64,000 nt of DNA. Source: JAVKFY01 sp040223615. GTDB taxonomy: Bacteria; Pseudomonadota; Alphaproteobacteria; GCA-2731375. Location of the stretch: assembly GCA_040223615.1 (NCBI GenBank), contig JAVKFY010000040.1:1-64000 (forward strand). The letters are read 5' to 3'. Both the position numbers and the translations under genes were made by a program. Shown here in pieces: positions 1 through 9,273 of the stretch (its first letter is position 1; each line of letters starts with the position of its first letter). The notes beneath the pieces are model-generated. The model ran no database searches. It worked only from the letters and a program-made list of their open reading frames with translations, and was not told the origin of the DNA.

Positions 1-133
1 CACCACACGTTCACGAAGATCGTTCGAATAGGGTCGGACCATCCAAGCTGGCCTCCAACTCCAGCACCCAGCTTGAATCACAAATCAACCCGGAAGGGAA
101 TCCCCCATCGATTCAGTCAATGTCAGAAACGCT

Positions 134-1816
134 CTAGCTTCGTTGCAGCGGCTTGTACTTGATGCGGTGCGGCTGGTCGGCGTCGTCGCCGAGGCGGCGC
201 TTCTTGTCTTCCTCGTAGGCCTGGAAGTTGCCGGGGAACCACTCCACGTGGCTGTCGCCCTCGAAGGCCAGGATGTGGTTGGCGATGCGGTCCAGGAACC
301 AGCGATCATGGCTGATCACGATGGCGCAGCCGGCGAAGTCGAGCAGCGCCTCTTCCAGCGCGCGCAGCGTGTCCACGTCGAGGTCGTTGGTCGGCTCGTC
401 GAGGATGATCAGGTTGGCGCCTGACTTCAGCATCTTGGCCAGATGGACCCGGTTGCGCTCGCCGCCGGAGAGCTGACCGACCGGCTTCTGCTGGTCCGAG
501 CCGCGAAACCCGAACCACGAGCAGTACGCGCGGCTGGCGACCTTGCGCTTGCCGAGCTCGATCTCGTCCAGCCCGCCGGAGATTTCCTGCCAGACCGTGT
601 TCTTGCCGCCGAGCTCCTCGCGCGACTGGTCGACATAGCCAAGCTTTACCGTGTCGCCAACGCGCAGGCCGCCCTCGTCGGGCTTCTCCTCGTCGACCAG
701 CATGCGCACGAAGGTGGTCTTGCCGGCGCCGTTCGGGCCGATCACGCCGACGATGGCGCCCGGCGGCATGCGGAAGCTGAGGTCGTCGATCAGCAGCCGG
801 TCGCCGAAGCCCTTCGACAGGTGCTCGCTCTCGATCACCAGGTCGCCCAGGCGCGGGCCGGCGGGAATGACGATCTGGGCCCGCTCCGGGCCCTTGTCCT
901 GGCTCTCCGCCAGCAGCTTCTCGTAGGCGTTGATGCGGGCCTGGCTCTTGGCCTGGCGGGCGCGCGGCGACTGCCGGATCCACTCCAGTTCCGCCGACAG
1001 GGTGCGCTGGCGCGCATCCTCCTGCTTCGACTCCTGCGCCAGACGTTTCTGCTTCTGCTCCAGCCAGCCGGAATAGTTGCCCTGGTAGGGGATGCCCTGG
1101 CCGCGATCGAGTTCGAGAATCCAGCCGGCAACGTTATCGAGGAAGTAGCGATCGTGGGTTACCGCCACGACGGTGCCGGCATATTCCTCTAGATGCCGTT
1201 CCAGCCAGCCGACGGATTCCGCGTCCAGGTGGTTGGTCGGCTCGTCGAGCAGCAGGATGTCGGGCTTCTCCAGCAGCAGCCGGCACAGCGCCACCCGGCG
1301 CCGCTCGCCGCCGGACAGCTTGGCCACGTCGGCATCGCCCGGCGGGCAGCGCAGCGCGTCCAGCGCGATCTCGACCGTGCGCTCCAGGTCCCAGCCGTCG
1401 ACCGCGTCGATCTTCTCCTGCAGCTCGGCCTGCTCGTTGATCAGCGCGTTCATTTCGTCCTCGGTCAACTCCTCGCCGAAGCGCATGGAGACTTCCTCGA
1501 ACTTGTCCATCAGCGCCTTGGTCTCGGCGACGCCCATCATCACGTTGCCGAGCACGTCCTTGGTCGGGTCGAGGTCGGGCTCCTGCGGCAGGTAGCCGAC
1601 GCGGATGCCATCGGCCGCCCAGGCCTCGCCGCCGAACTCGGTGTCCAGCCCGGCCATGATCCGCATCAGGGTCGACTTGCCGGCGCCGTTCGGGCCCAGC
1701 ACGCCGATCTTGGCGCCGGGCAGGAAGGCCAGCGTGATGCCCTTCAGCACCTCGCGCCCGCCGGGCAGCACCTTGCGCAGCTCGCGCATCACATAGACGT
1801 ACTTCGGATTGCTCAT
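134..1816 (-). CDS. ettA: Energy-dependent translational throttle protein EttA (ABC-F ATPase)
   Basis: A cytosolic ABC-F protein of 560 residues, the usual EttA length. It has two ABC cassettes and no membrane segment. The first Walker A (GPNGAGKS) is at residues 41-48 and a second copy lies near residue 360. Each cassette has an LSGGE signature and a Walker B followed by DEPTNHLD or DEPTNDLD. The linker between them is rich in Arg, Lys and Gln (around 255-310), as expected for the P-site tRNA-interacting arm. The family binds the ribosomal E site and gates elongation according to the ATP/ADP ratio. The ATG is preceded by a purine-rich site. It is read alone; a palindromic repeat separates it from hisI upstream. 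Recognition is firm. Confidence 0.96.
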   Translation of the reverse strand: MSNPKYVYVMRELRKVLPGGREVLKGITLAFLPGAKIGVLGPNGAGKSTLMRIMAGLDTEFGGEAWAADGIRVGYLPQEPDLDPTKDVLGNVMMGVAETKALMDKFEEVSMRFGEELTEDEMNALINEQAELQEKIDAVDGWDLERTVEIALDALRCPPGDADVAKLSGGERRRVALCRLLLEKPDILLLDEPTNHLDAESVGWLERHLEEYAGTVVAVTHDRYFLDNVAGWILELDRGQGIPYQGNYSGWLEQKQKRLAQESKQEDARQRTLSAELEWIRQSPRARQAKSQARINAYEKLLAESQDKGPERAQIVIPAGPRLGDLVIESEHLSKGFGDRLLIDDLSFRMPPGAIVGVIGPNGAGKTTFVRMLVDEEKPDEGGLRVGDTVKLGYVDQSREELGGKNTVWQEISGGLDEIELGKRKVASRAYCSWFGFRGSDQQKPVGQLSGGERNRVHLAKMLKSGANLIILDEPTNDLDVDTLRALEEALLDFAGCAIVISHDRWFLDRIANHILAFEGDSHVEWFPGNFQAYEEDKKRRLGDDADQPHRIKYKPLQRS

Positions 1817-1843
1817 CCGGGGCTCCTGATCTCAGGTTTCACC

Positions 1844-1937
1844 TCACCCCGGCCTTGAGCCGGGGTCCATGTCGCGGTCTGGAACCGCCTTCGACATGGA
1901 CCCCGGGTCTGCGCGCTGTGCGCTCCGCCCGGGGTGA
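1844..1937. repeat. Intergenic palindromic repeat between hisI and ettA
   Basis: The outer arms TCACCCCGG (1844-1852) and CCGGGGTGA (1929-1937) are perfect inverted copies. An inner 15-bp perfect inverted repeat (1860-1874 with 1892-1906) can form a long stem-loop. It lies between hisI and ettA on their common minus strand. The architecture is that of dispersed REP/BIME-like elements of proteobacteria. It could stabilise or terminate the hisI transcript, but no U-tract is visible. Confidence 0.7.
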
Positions 1938-1959
1938 CGGTCTAAATGGGTCCGACGAT

Positions 1960-2430
1960 CTACAGCTTCGTCGGGTTCGGGGCGTCGCCGTAGACCTCTT
2001 TCGGGTCGAACACCTTCTCGGTCTCGGTGAAGGTGAGCGGCAGCGGCGTGTCGCCCTTGGCTTCGCCGAGCGGCAGCGCCCGATAGAAACAGCTGCGGTA
2101 GCCGACGTGGCAGGACGCGCCGTTGCCGTCGACCTTGACCCGCAGCCACACGGCGTCCTGGTCGTCGTCGATCAGCATCTCGACCACGTGCTGCACCAGC
2201 CCGCTGGTCGCGCCCTTGTGCCACAGTGCCTTGCGACTTCGGCTGAAGTAGTGCGCCTCGCCGGTCTCCACGGTGCGGCGCAGCGCCTCGTCGTTCATGT
2301 AGCCGTGCATCAGCACGTCGCCGCTCTCGGCGTCGGTGGTGACCACCGGGATCAGGCCGTCGGCATCGAATTTCGGCGCCAGCTCGGCGCCTTCCTCGAC
2401 CTGTTCTACGGTCTCGCGCTTGGCGAACAT
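1960..2430 (-). CDS. hisI: Phosphoribosyl-AMP cyclohydrolase HisI
   Basis: Opens the adenine ring of phosphoribosyl-AMP, the third step of histidine synthesis, in the cytosol. About 156 residues. The hallmark SRSRKALWHKGATSG stretch, an Asp cluster (DDDQD, about 88-92, metal site) and the zinc cysteines in CHVGYRSCFY are all visible. I chose the ATG at 2430 because an AGAGG site lies about nine bases upstream; the TTG two codons earlier would sit too close to it. HisE is not fused and no other his gene is in the window, so histidine genes are scattered here. A short C-terminal tail makes it slightly longer than single-domain relatives. Confidence 0.95.
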   Translation of the reverse strand: MFAKRETVEQVEEGAELAPKFDADGLIPVVTTDAESGDVLMHGYMNDEALRRTVETGEAHYFSRSRKALWHKGATSGLVQHVVEMLIDDDQDAVWLRVKVDGNGASCHVGYRSCFYRALPLGEAKGDTPLPLTFTETEKVFDPKEVYGDAPNPTKL

Positions 2431-2540
2431 CGGCAATATCCTCTTTGCTGGGGGCGAAGTAAGGCCGCCGTGCCCGGCCTGTCAAGGCGGCGGCGGTGCG
2501 GCTATGCTGGCGTTGCCCGCCTCGCCGACGGAGTTGCCCC

Positions 2541-3290
2541 GTGCCCGCCATCCGCATCGCCAATCTCGCCAAGCGCTTCCCCGACGCCGACGTGCTGCGC
2601 GGCCTCGACCTGGAGGTCGCCGACGGCGAGTCGCTGGTTCTGATCGGCGCATCGGGCAGCGGCAAGACCCTGCTGCTCAAGCTGATCCTGAACCTGATGA
2701 AGCCGACTTCCGGCAGCATCGAGATCGACGGCGTCGACCTGGTCCGTGCCGGCAGCGCCGAGCGCGACGAGATCGAGGCCAAGATCGGCATGCTGTTCCA
2801 GCAGGCGGCGCTGTTCGACAGCCTCCGGGTCTGGCAGAACGTCTCCTTCCGCCTGCTGCGCACCCACAGCCGCGAGCACTGCCACAAGCACGCCGTGGAG
2901 CGCCTCGACCAGGTCGGTCTCGGCCCCGACACCGCCGACCTGCTTCCCTCCGAACTGTCCGGCGGCATGCAGAAGCGCGTCGGCATCGCGCGGGCCATCG
3001 CCACCGATCCGCAGATCCTGCTGCTCGACGAGCCCACCGCCGGCCTCGACCCGATCATGTCGAGCGTGATCTGCGAGCTGATCCGCGACAACGTGCGCCG
3101 ACTCGGCGCCACCGCCATCTCGATCATTTCCGATATGGCCACGGCGGTGCGCGTCGCCGACCGCATCGCGATGATCCACGACGGCGTCGTCACCTGGCAC
3201 GGTCCGCCCGATCAGGTCGAGCGCAGCGGCAACCCCCACGTCGACGCCTTCATCCACAAGTGGCAGCGCGAGAAGGCGGCCGCCGCGTAG
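2541..3290 (+). CDS. ABC transporter ATP-binding protein, MlaF-type
   Basis: An ATPase of about 249 residues. It has Walker A GASGSGKT (about 36-43), signature LSGGMQKR, Walker B LLLLDEPTAGLDP and a switch region. The LSGGMQKRVGIARAIA stretch is typical of MlaF/Ttg2A ATPases that power phospholipid exchange between the membranes. The start is the GTG at 2541 (VPAIRIANLAKRF); the upstream in-frame codons encode an implausible Arg/Cys-rich leader. No MlaE permease, MlaD or MlaC gene is adjacent. The next gene, an oxidoreductase, starts 16 bases later, so the ATPase either works with partners encoded elsewhere or is an unusual solitary copy. Confidence 0.8.
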   Translation: MPAIRIANLAKRFPDADVLRGLDLEVADGESLVLIGASGSGKTLLLKLILNLMKPTSGSIEIDGVDLVRAGSAERDEIEAKIGMLFQQAALFDSLRVWQNVSFRLLRTHSREHCHKHAVERLDQVGLGPDTADLLPSELSGGMQKRVGIARAIATDPQILLLDEPTAGLDPIMSSVICELIRDNVRRLGATAISIISDMATAVRVADRIAMIHDGVVTWHGPPDQVERSGNPHVDAFIHKWQREKAAAA

Positions 3291-3306
3291 TCCGAGGCCC
3301 GACCCG

Positions 3307-4398
3307 ATGAAGCTGTCCTATTTCATGATGCCGCTGCATACGCCGGCCAAGCCCTACGCGCGGCAGCTGGCGGAGGACCAGGCGGCGGTGATCCTGTGCG
3401 ACGAGCTCGGCTTCGAGGAGGCCTGGGTCGGCGAGCATTACAGCTCCGCGGTGGAGCAGATCACCTCGCCGCTGATGTTCCTGGCCAGCCTGATCCACCG
3501 CACCAAACGTATCAAGCTGGCCACCGGCGTGGTCGGACTGCCGCATTACCATCCCGCCGTGGTGGCCGGCCACGCGGCGATGTTCGACCACCTCAGCGGC
3601 GGCCGCTTCATTCTCGGCATCGGACCCGGCGGCCTGGTCTCCGACTTCGAGCTGCTGGGCGAGCAGGACATGGAACGCGACGCCATGACCAGGGAATCGA
3701 TCGAGACCATCCTGAAGCTGTGGGCGTCGGACGAAGCGCCGGATATCGAAGGCCGCTTCTGGACCAGCCGGGTCAAGGAATGGGCGCTGCCCGAGCTCGG
3801 CCTCGGCAGCATGGCGAAGCCGTTGCAGCAGCCGCACCCTCCGATCGGCATGTCGGCGCTCAGTCCCAATTCCGGCTCGATGCTGTTCGCCGGCGCCAAC
3901 GGGTTCCTGCCGGTCAGCGCCAACTTCGTCGGCCTGTGGAACGTGAAGACCCACTGGCAGAAATACGCCGAGGGCGCGGCGCAGGCCGGGCGCGAGGCCG
4001 ACCCATCGGTGTGGCGCGTCGCCCGCTCGATCTATGTCGGCGAGAGCGAGGACGAGGCGACCGACATGGTCACAGAACCCGACGGCGCCTTCGACTTCTA
4101 CTACCGCTACCTGTGGACGATCTTCGACCGCACGGGGCGCAAGGCGGCGTGCACGCCGTTCAAGGACGACGAGCCGGACACGCTGACCCATCCGGCGATG
4201 CGCGACGGCCTGACCATTCGCGGCACGGCAAAGCAGGTCACCGAGCAGGTCCTGGCGCTGCGCGACGAGCTGGGGCCGTTCGGGCAGCTCGTCCTGGCGG
4301 CGCACGACTGGCAGCACGAGGACCGCATGCGCGCCTCCATGCGGCGCCTCGCGCAAGAGGTCATGCCGGCCGTGAACAAGGCCCTCGGCGAAGGTTAG
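3307..4398 (+). CDS. LLM-class flavin-dependent oxidoreductase (bacterial luciferase family)
   Basis: 363 residues with the TIM-barrel luciferase-family pattern: an N-terminal strand, GFEEAWVGEHY (about 38-48), KLATGVVGLPHYHP, and LSGGRFILGIGPGG, typical of the FMN-binding part. Relatives (limonene and alkane monooxygenase types) use reduced FMN and oxygen to hydroxylate or cleave organic substrates. The start ATG has a weak purine-rich site. It is followed on the same strand by an MFS carrier and another flavin monooxygenase, suggesting a small catabolic unit, although a repeat separates it from them. No flavin reductase is nearby. The substrate cannot be told. Confidence 0.82.
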   Translation: MKLSYFMMPLHTPAKPYARQLAEDQAAVILCDELGFEEAWVGEHYSSAVEQITSPLMFLASLIHRTKRIKLATGVVGLPHYHPAVVAGHAAMFDHLSGGRFILGIGPGGLVSDFELLGEQDMERDAMTRESIETILKLWASDEAPDIEGRFWTSRVKEWALPELGLGSMAKPLQQPHPPIGMSALSPNSGSMLFAGANGFLPVSANFVGLWNVKTHWQKYAEGAAQAGREADPSVWRVARSIYVGESEDEATDMVTEPDGAFDFYYRYLWTIFDRTGRKAACTPFKDDEPDTLTHPAMRDGLTIRGTAKQVTEQVLALRDELGPFGQLVLAAHDWQHEDRMRASMRRLAQEVMPAVNKALGEG

Positions 4399-4427
4399 GC
4401 ACCGTCCGTTGGCGTCGGATCCGTCAT

Positions 4428-4550
4428 CGACACCCACCTCACCCCAAACCCCTCTCCCCCCTGAAGGGCGGAGAGGGGCACTCTCCGGCATCGACGTTTC
4501 GCCCCCTCTCCGCCCTTTGGCGGGAGAGGGTCGGGGTGAGGTGGGTGTCG
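4428..4550. repeat. Palindromic repeat with 18-bp terminal inverted repeats
   Basis: Perfect terminal arms at 4428-4445 and 4533-4550 (ending GGTGAGGTGGGTGTCG). Internal complementary blocks are of the form CCCCTCTCC and GGGCGGAGAGGGG. A related element lies at 37369-37482. It fills almost the whole gap between the LLM oxidoreductase and the MFS gene. This is a REP/MITE-like dispersed element with no coding capacity. Confidence 0.8.
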
Positions 4551-4581
4551 CCGCGACCTCGATCTGAAGGAGCCAGTATCA

Positions 4582-5805
4582 ATGCCGCGCATGGACCGTC
4601 GGATCGACGGCGCCTGGGGCTGGGTGGTCACGGCGGCGGTGTTCGTGCTGCTGTTTCTGGCCTACGGCAACGCCTACACCTTCGGCGTGTTCTTCCCGGC
4701 GCTGGCGGCGGAGTTCGACGCCGACCGGGCGGATACCGCGCTGGTCTTCTCGGTGCTGGCGGCGCTCTATTCCACGCTGGCGACGATCAGCGGGCCGGCG
4801 GCCGACCGTTTCGGCACCCGCGCGGTCTGCGGCTTCGGCATGGTCGCGATGGCGGCCGGACTGGCCTATGCCAGCACCGCGCAGGCGCTGTGGCAGGTCT
4901 ATCTCGGCTTCGGGCTCGGCGTCGCGCTCGGCATCGGCTGCAATTTCGCGCCGGCCAGCGCCGGCCTGCAGCGCTGGGTCACGCGCCGGCGCGGGCTTGC
5001 CTCGGGCCTGTCCTCGACCGGTGTCGGGGTCAGCGTGCTGGTCCTGCCGCCACTGGTCGCCGCGCTGATCGACTGGCGCGACTGGCGCGCGGCGATGTTG
5101 ACCCTGGCGGCGCTGTCCTTGGTGTTTGGCGTGGCGTCGGCGGCGCTGATGGGCGATCCGCCCGGCACCCGGCGGGATCGAAACGAGCCGCCGGCCGCGA
5201 CGCGGTTCGACCTGCGTCGCGCGCTGGCCAGCCGCGGCTTCGTCGCCTTCCACCTGTCCTCGACCTGCGCCTGCATCGGCATTTTCATCCCCTTCGTGCA
5301 CCTGGTGACCTACGCCACCGACAGGGGCTTCGACGAGGCCACCGGCGTGCTTCTGATCGCGGTCATCGGGGTCGCCAGCCTGGTCGGCCGGGTGGTGCTG
5401 ACGGTGGCGTCGGACCGGCTCGGCCGGCGCGCCTCCATCGCCGTGATCTATGCCGCGATGGGCGCCAGCTTCGTGCTCTGGTGGTGGGGCGGATCGGTCG
5501 CCGTGCTGACCGTCTTCGCGGTTCTGTTCGGGGTCAGCTATGGCGGCTATGTCGGCATGATCGCGCCGATCATCGCGGAGTATTTCGGCACCGAGCGGAT
5601 CGGCAGCGTGCTCGGCTGCTTCATGTCGTCGGTCGCGCTCGGCGGTTTCTTCGGCCCGTGGTTCGCCGGCCACGCCTACGACCTGTGGGGCAGCTACGAT
5701 GTGCCGCTGCTGCTCGCCGGCGGCTTCGGCCTGCTAGCCGCGCTGTTCGCGCTGGCGATGCCGTCCCGGCCGTACGCCGCGTCGACCTTCCACGTCGCCG
5801 TCTGA
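4582..5805 (+). CDS. MFS transporter, monocarboxylate/OFA-like
   Basis: 407 residues with about 12 hydrophobic segments. The N-terminus has DGAWGWVVTAAVFVLLF, a pattern of the oxalate/formate-monocarboxylate branch of the major facilitator superfamily. A loop carrying ADRFGTRAV stands for motif A, and a second copy (SDRLGRRAS) follows in the C-terminal half. It probably moves an organic anion across the inner membrane by symport. An AAGGAG site lies about ten bases before the ATG. It sits between two flavin monooxygenase genes, so import of their aromatic or carboxylate substrate is a fair guess. Confidence 0.85.
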   Translation: MPRMDRRIDGAWGWVVTAAVFVLLFLAYGNAYTFGVFFPALAAEFDADRADTALVFSVLAALYSTLATISGPAADRFGTRAVCGFGMVAMAAGLAYASTAQALWQVYLGFGLGVALGIGCNFAPASAGLQRWVTRRRGLASGLSSTGVGVSVLVLPPLVAALIDWRDWRAAMLTLAALSLVFGVASAALMGDPPGTRRDRNEPPAATRFDLRRALASRGFVAFHLSSTCACIGIFIPFVHLVTYATDRGFDEATGVLLIAVIGVASLVGRVVLTVASDRLGRRASIAVIYAAMGASFVLWWWGGSVAVLTVFAVLFGVSYGGYVGMIAPIIAEYFGTERIGSVLGCFMSSVALGGFFGPWFAGHAYDLWGSYDVPLLLAGGFGLLAALFALAMPSRPYAASTFHVAV

Positions 5806-5852
5806 CGCTGTGGCATACTGACGACGGGAGCAGGAACGCGAGGAGCGACGAG

Positions 5853-7034
5853 ATGGCGGACAAGCCGACGCGCGAGGAACTGATCGGGCGGGCCGCCGAC
5901 ATCGTACCGGTGCTGCGCGAGCGTGCCGCCGAGGCCGAGCGCGAGCGGCGCATCCCGCAGGCCACCATCGACGATCTGCACGCCAACGGCCTGTGGCGTA
6001 TCCTGCGGCCGAGCCGTTACGGCGGCTATGTCACAGATACCGGCACCATGTTCGAGGTCATCGCCGAGCTCGGGCGCGGCTGCGGCTCCACCGCCTGGGT
6101 CTACGCCAACCTGATCTCGCACAACTGGATGCTGCCCTACTGGCCGGCGGCGTGCGTGAAGGCGGTGTGGGACGACAACCCCGATGCCCTGATCGGCTCT
6201 GCCCTGGCCTTCCCCTCCGGCAAGCTGGAGCCGGCCGATGGCGGCTTCCGGCTGTCCGGCCGCTGGCCGTTCGCCAGCGGCGTCGACGCCAGCAACTGGA
6301 TGATGATGGGCGGCATGCTGCGCCCGGAGGACGGCCCGCCGAAGGCCCTGATCGGCGTGGTCCCGATCGACGCCATCGAGGTGCATCACGACACCTGGCA
6401 CGTCGCCGGCCTTTCCGGCACCGGCTCCAAGGACGTGAGCTGCGAGAACCTGTTCGTGCCGGCGCACATGGTCTACGACTTCGCCGACGCCCGCACCGGC
6501 TTCTCGCCGGGCACCGAGGAACTGGAAGGCGACGCCTACCGCCTGCCGCTATTCGCCACTTTCCCGCTGGTCGTGGCGATGCCGATGCTGGGCATGGCGC
6601 GCGGCGCCTACGACCATTTTGTCGACGGCCTGAAGACCCAGGTCGCGCGCTACGGCGGCGCCCGCGTCGCCGAGTACACCACCGTGCAGCTCAAGCTCGC
6701 CGAGGCCGGGGTCGCCATCGACTCCGCCCATCTGCTCTGCCGCGAGGTCTGGGTCCAAGCGCACGCCCTGGTCGCCGCCAACGACCGCCCGGACCTGGAA
6801 ACCCGCGCCCGCTGGCGCCGCGACGTGGCGCACGCGGCGCGTCTGGCGGTGCAGGCGGTCGACCTGATCCACACCGTCGCCGGTGCCGCCGCCGATCGTC
6901 TCGACAACCCGCTGCAACGCCACTTCCGCGACATCCACGCCGCGATCCACCAGATCCAGCTCGTCTGGGACATCAACGCCCCCGACTTCGGTCGCGTCGC
7001 GGTGGGCCTGCCGCCAGCCAATCCGGCGTTGTAG
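5853..7034 (+). CDS. Flavin-dependent monooxygenase of acyl-CoA dehydrogenase fold (HsaA/HpaB-C2 type)
   Basis: About 393 residues beginning MADKPTREELIGRAADIVP, with a GAGGAG site before the ATG. The fold is that of acyl-CoA dehydrogenases: N-terminal helical domain, central beta part with SGRWPFASGVD and GLSGTGSKDV, and a C-terminal helical bundle. The acyl-CoA catalytic Glu context is missing and the SGxWxFxSG pattern is that of two-component hydroxylases such as HsaA or p-hydroxyphenylacetate 3-hydroxylase, which use reduced flavin from a partner reductase. No reductase is encoded nearby. The reading frame stays open far upstream across the MFS gene, but that extension is only the GC-rich shadow of other genes. 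Confidence 0.8.
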   Translation: MADKPTREELIGRAADIVPVLRERAAEAERERRIPQATIDDLHANGLWRILRPSRYGGYVTDTGTMFEVIAELGRGCGSTAWVYANLISHNWMLPYWPAACVKAVWDDNPDALIGSALAFPSGKLEPADGGFRLSGRWPFASGVDASNWMMMGGMLRPEDGPPKALIGVVPIDAIEVHHDTWHVAGLSGTGSKDVSCENLFVPAHMVYDFADARTGFSPGTEELEGDAYRLPLFATFPLVVAMPMLGMARGAYDHFVDGLKTQVARYGGARVAEYTTVQLKLAEAGVAIDSAHLLCREVWVQAHALVAANDRPDLETRARWRRDVAHAARLAVQAVDLIHTVAGAAADRLDNPLQRHFRDIHAAIHQIQLVWDINAPDFGRVAVGLPPANPAL

Positions 7035-7056
7035 CTTGGGTATCTCTGGCCCAACG

Positions 7057-7086
7057 AAAAGGGGCCGCCCGGTGGGCGGCCCCTTC
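7057..7086 (-). terminator. Rho-independent terminator of groESL
   Basis: GGGGCCGCCC (7061-7070), a three-base loop and GGGCGGCCCC (7074-7083) form a perfect 10-bp stem, extendable to 12 with flanking A and T. Read on the minus strand the stem is followed by TTTT. It lies 25 bases after the groEL stop and may also stop the converging upstream operon. Confidence 0.9.
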
Positions 7087-7110
7087 CATGCTCGCGGGTG
7101 ACGCGAGGGC

Positions 7111-8757
<1,647 letters not shown>

Positions 8758-8784
8758 TGTCGGATTTCCTCTCCGGAGACCTGT

Positions 8785-9099
8785 TTACGCCGCCTTGCGG
8801 CCGGCCGCGGCGTCGTCGATGACGCCCATGACGTCGGATTCCTTCATGATCAGGAGATCCTCGCCGTCCAATTTCACTTCCGTGCCCGACCACTTGCCGA
8901 ACAGGACCCGGTCGCCGACCTGGACATCCAGCGGCACCAGCTTGCCGCTCTCGTCGCGGGCACCCGGCCCGACCGCCAGGATCTCGCCCTCCATGGGTTT
9001 TTCCTTCGCCGTATCCGGCACGATGATGCCACCGGCCGTCTTCTCGTTCTCGTCAATGCGACGAACGACAACCCGGTCGTGCAAAGGTTTGAAGCGCAT
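8785..9099 (-). CDS. groS: 10-kDa co-chaperonin GroES
   Basis: 104 residues. It starts MRFKPLHDRVVVRRID, has a mobile loop at TAKEKPMEG and keeps the dome residues and the GGEDLLIMKESD-type C-terminal motif (here DGEDLLIMKESDVMGV). It forms the seven-subunit lid of GroEL. A six-residue Ala/Gly/Arg tail after the usual end makes it slightly long. First gene of the operon, with an identifiable sigma-70-like promoter and CIRCE operator in its leader. Confidence 0.99.
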   Translation of the reverse strand: MRFKPLHDRVVVRRIDENEKTAGGIIVPDTAKEKPMEGEILAVGPGARDESGKLVPLDVQVGDRVLFGKWSGTEVKLDGEDLLIMKESDVMGVIDDAAAGRKAA

Positions 9100-9156
9100 C
9101 TAAGCTGCTCCTCCAAGTCGTATGTGAGTTTGTGCCACTAGGTTCCTGAGGCGTCC

Positions 9157-9181
9157 TGGCACTCTCTCCCGAAGAGTGCCA
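9157..9181. promoter_or_regulatory. CIRCE operator (HrcA binding site)
   Basis: TGGCACTC (9157-9164), a nine-base spacer and GAGTGCCA (9174-9181) form perfect inverted arms with the exact CIRCE geometry. Seven of nine bases match the consensus arm TTAGCACTC. It lies in the groES leader, 57 bases before the start codon, where HrcA represses groESL outside heat shock. It also lies upstream of the divergent M48 protease gene. Confidence 0.93.
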
Positions 9182-9196
9182 AAACCCTCGCATGGC

Positions 9197-9225
9197 GATA
9201 TCGGCGCAACGCGAGCCTTTGTCAA
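9197..9225 (-). promoter_or_regulatory. groESL promoter
   Basis: On the minus strand a perfect TTGACA (complement of 9220-9225) is followed after 17 bases by GATATC (9197-9202) as a plausible -10. CIRCE begins 15 bases downstream, so it would cover the start of the transcript, as in other HrcA-controlled promoters. Confidence 0.65.
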
Positions 9226-9267
9226 GTGGTCCGCTGGCTTGACCGGCACGCCGGCACCGACCACTTG
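9223..9267. repeat. 9-bp inverted repeat before the M48 protease gene
   Basis: CAAGTGGTC (9223-9231) and GACCACTTG (9259-9267) are perfect inverted copies 27 bases apart. The left arm overlaps the groESL -35 box and the right arm ends seven bases before the protease ATG. It could be an operator or a leader stem-loop. Function is not known. Confidence 0.45.
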
Positions 9268-9273
9268 CAAGGG

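Noticed and set aside
1..133. Possible gene at the left edge
   Set aside because: Only short frames without start signals or motifs; I see no promoter, RNA or repeat there.
3396..5852. A very long open frame that continues into the monooxygenase gene at 5853
   Set aside because: The upstream part is Arg/Gly/Ala-rich and overlaps two well-supported genes in another frame; the real gene starts at the ATG with its ribosome site at 5853.
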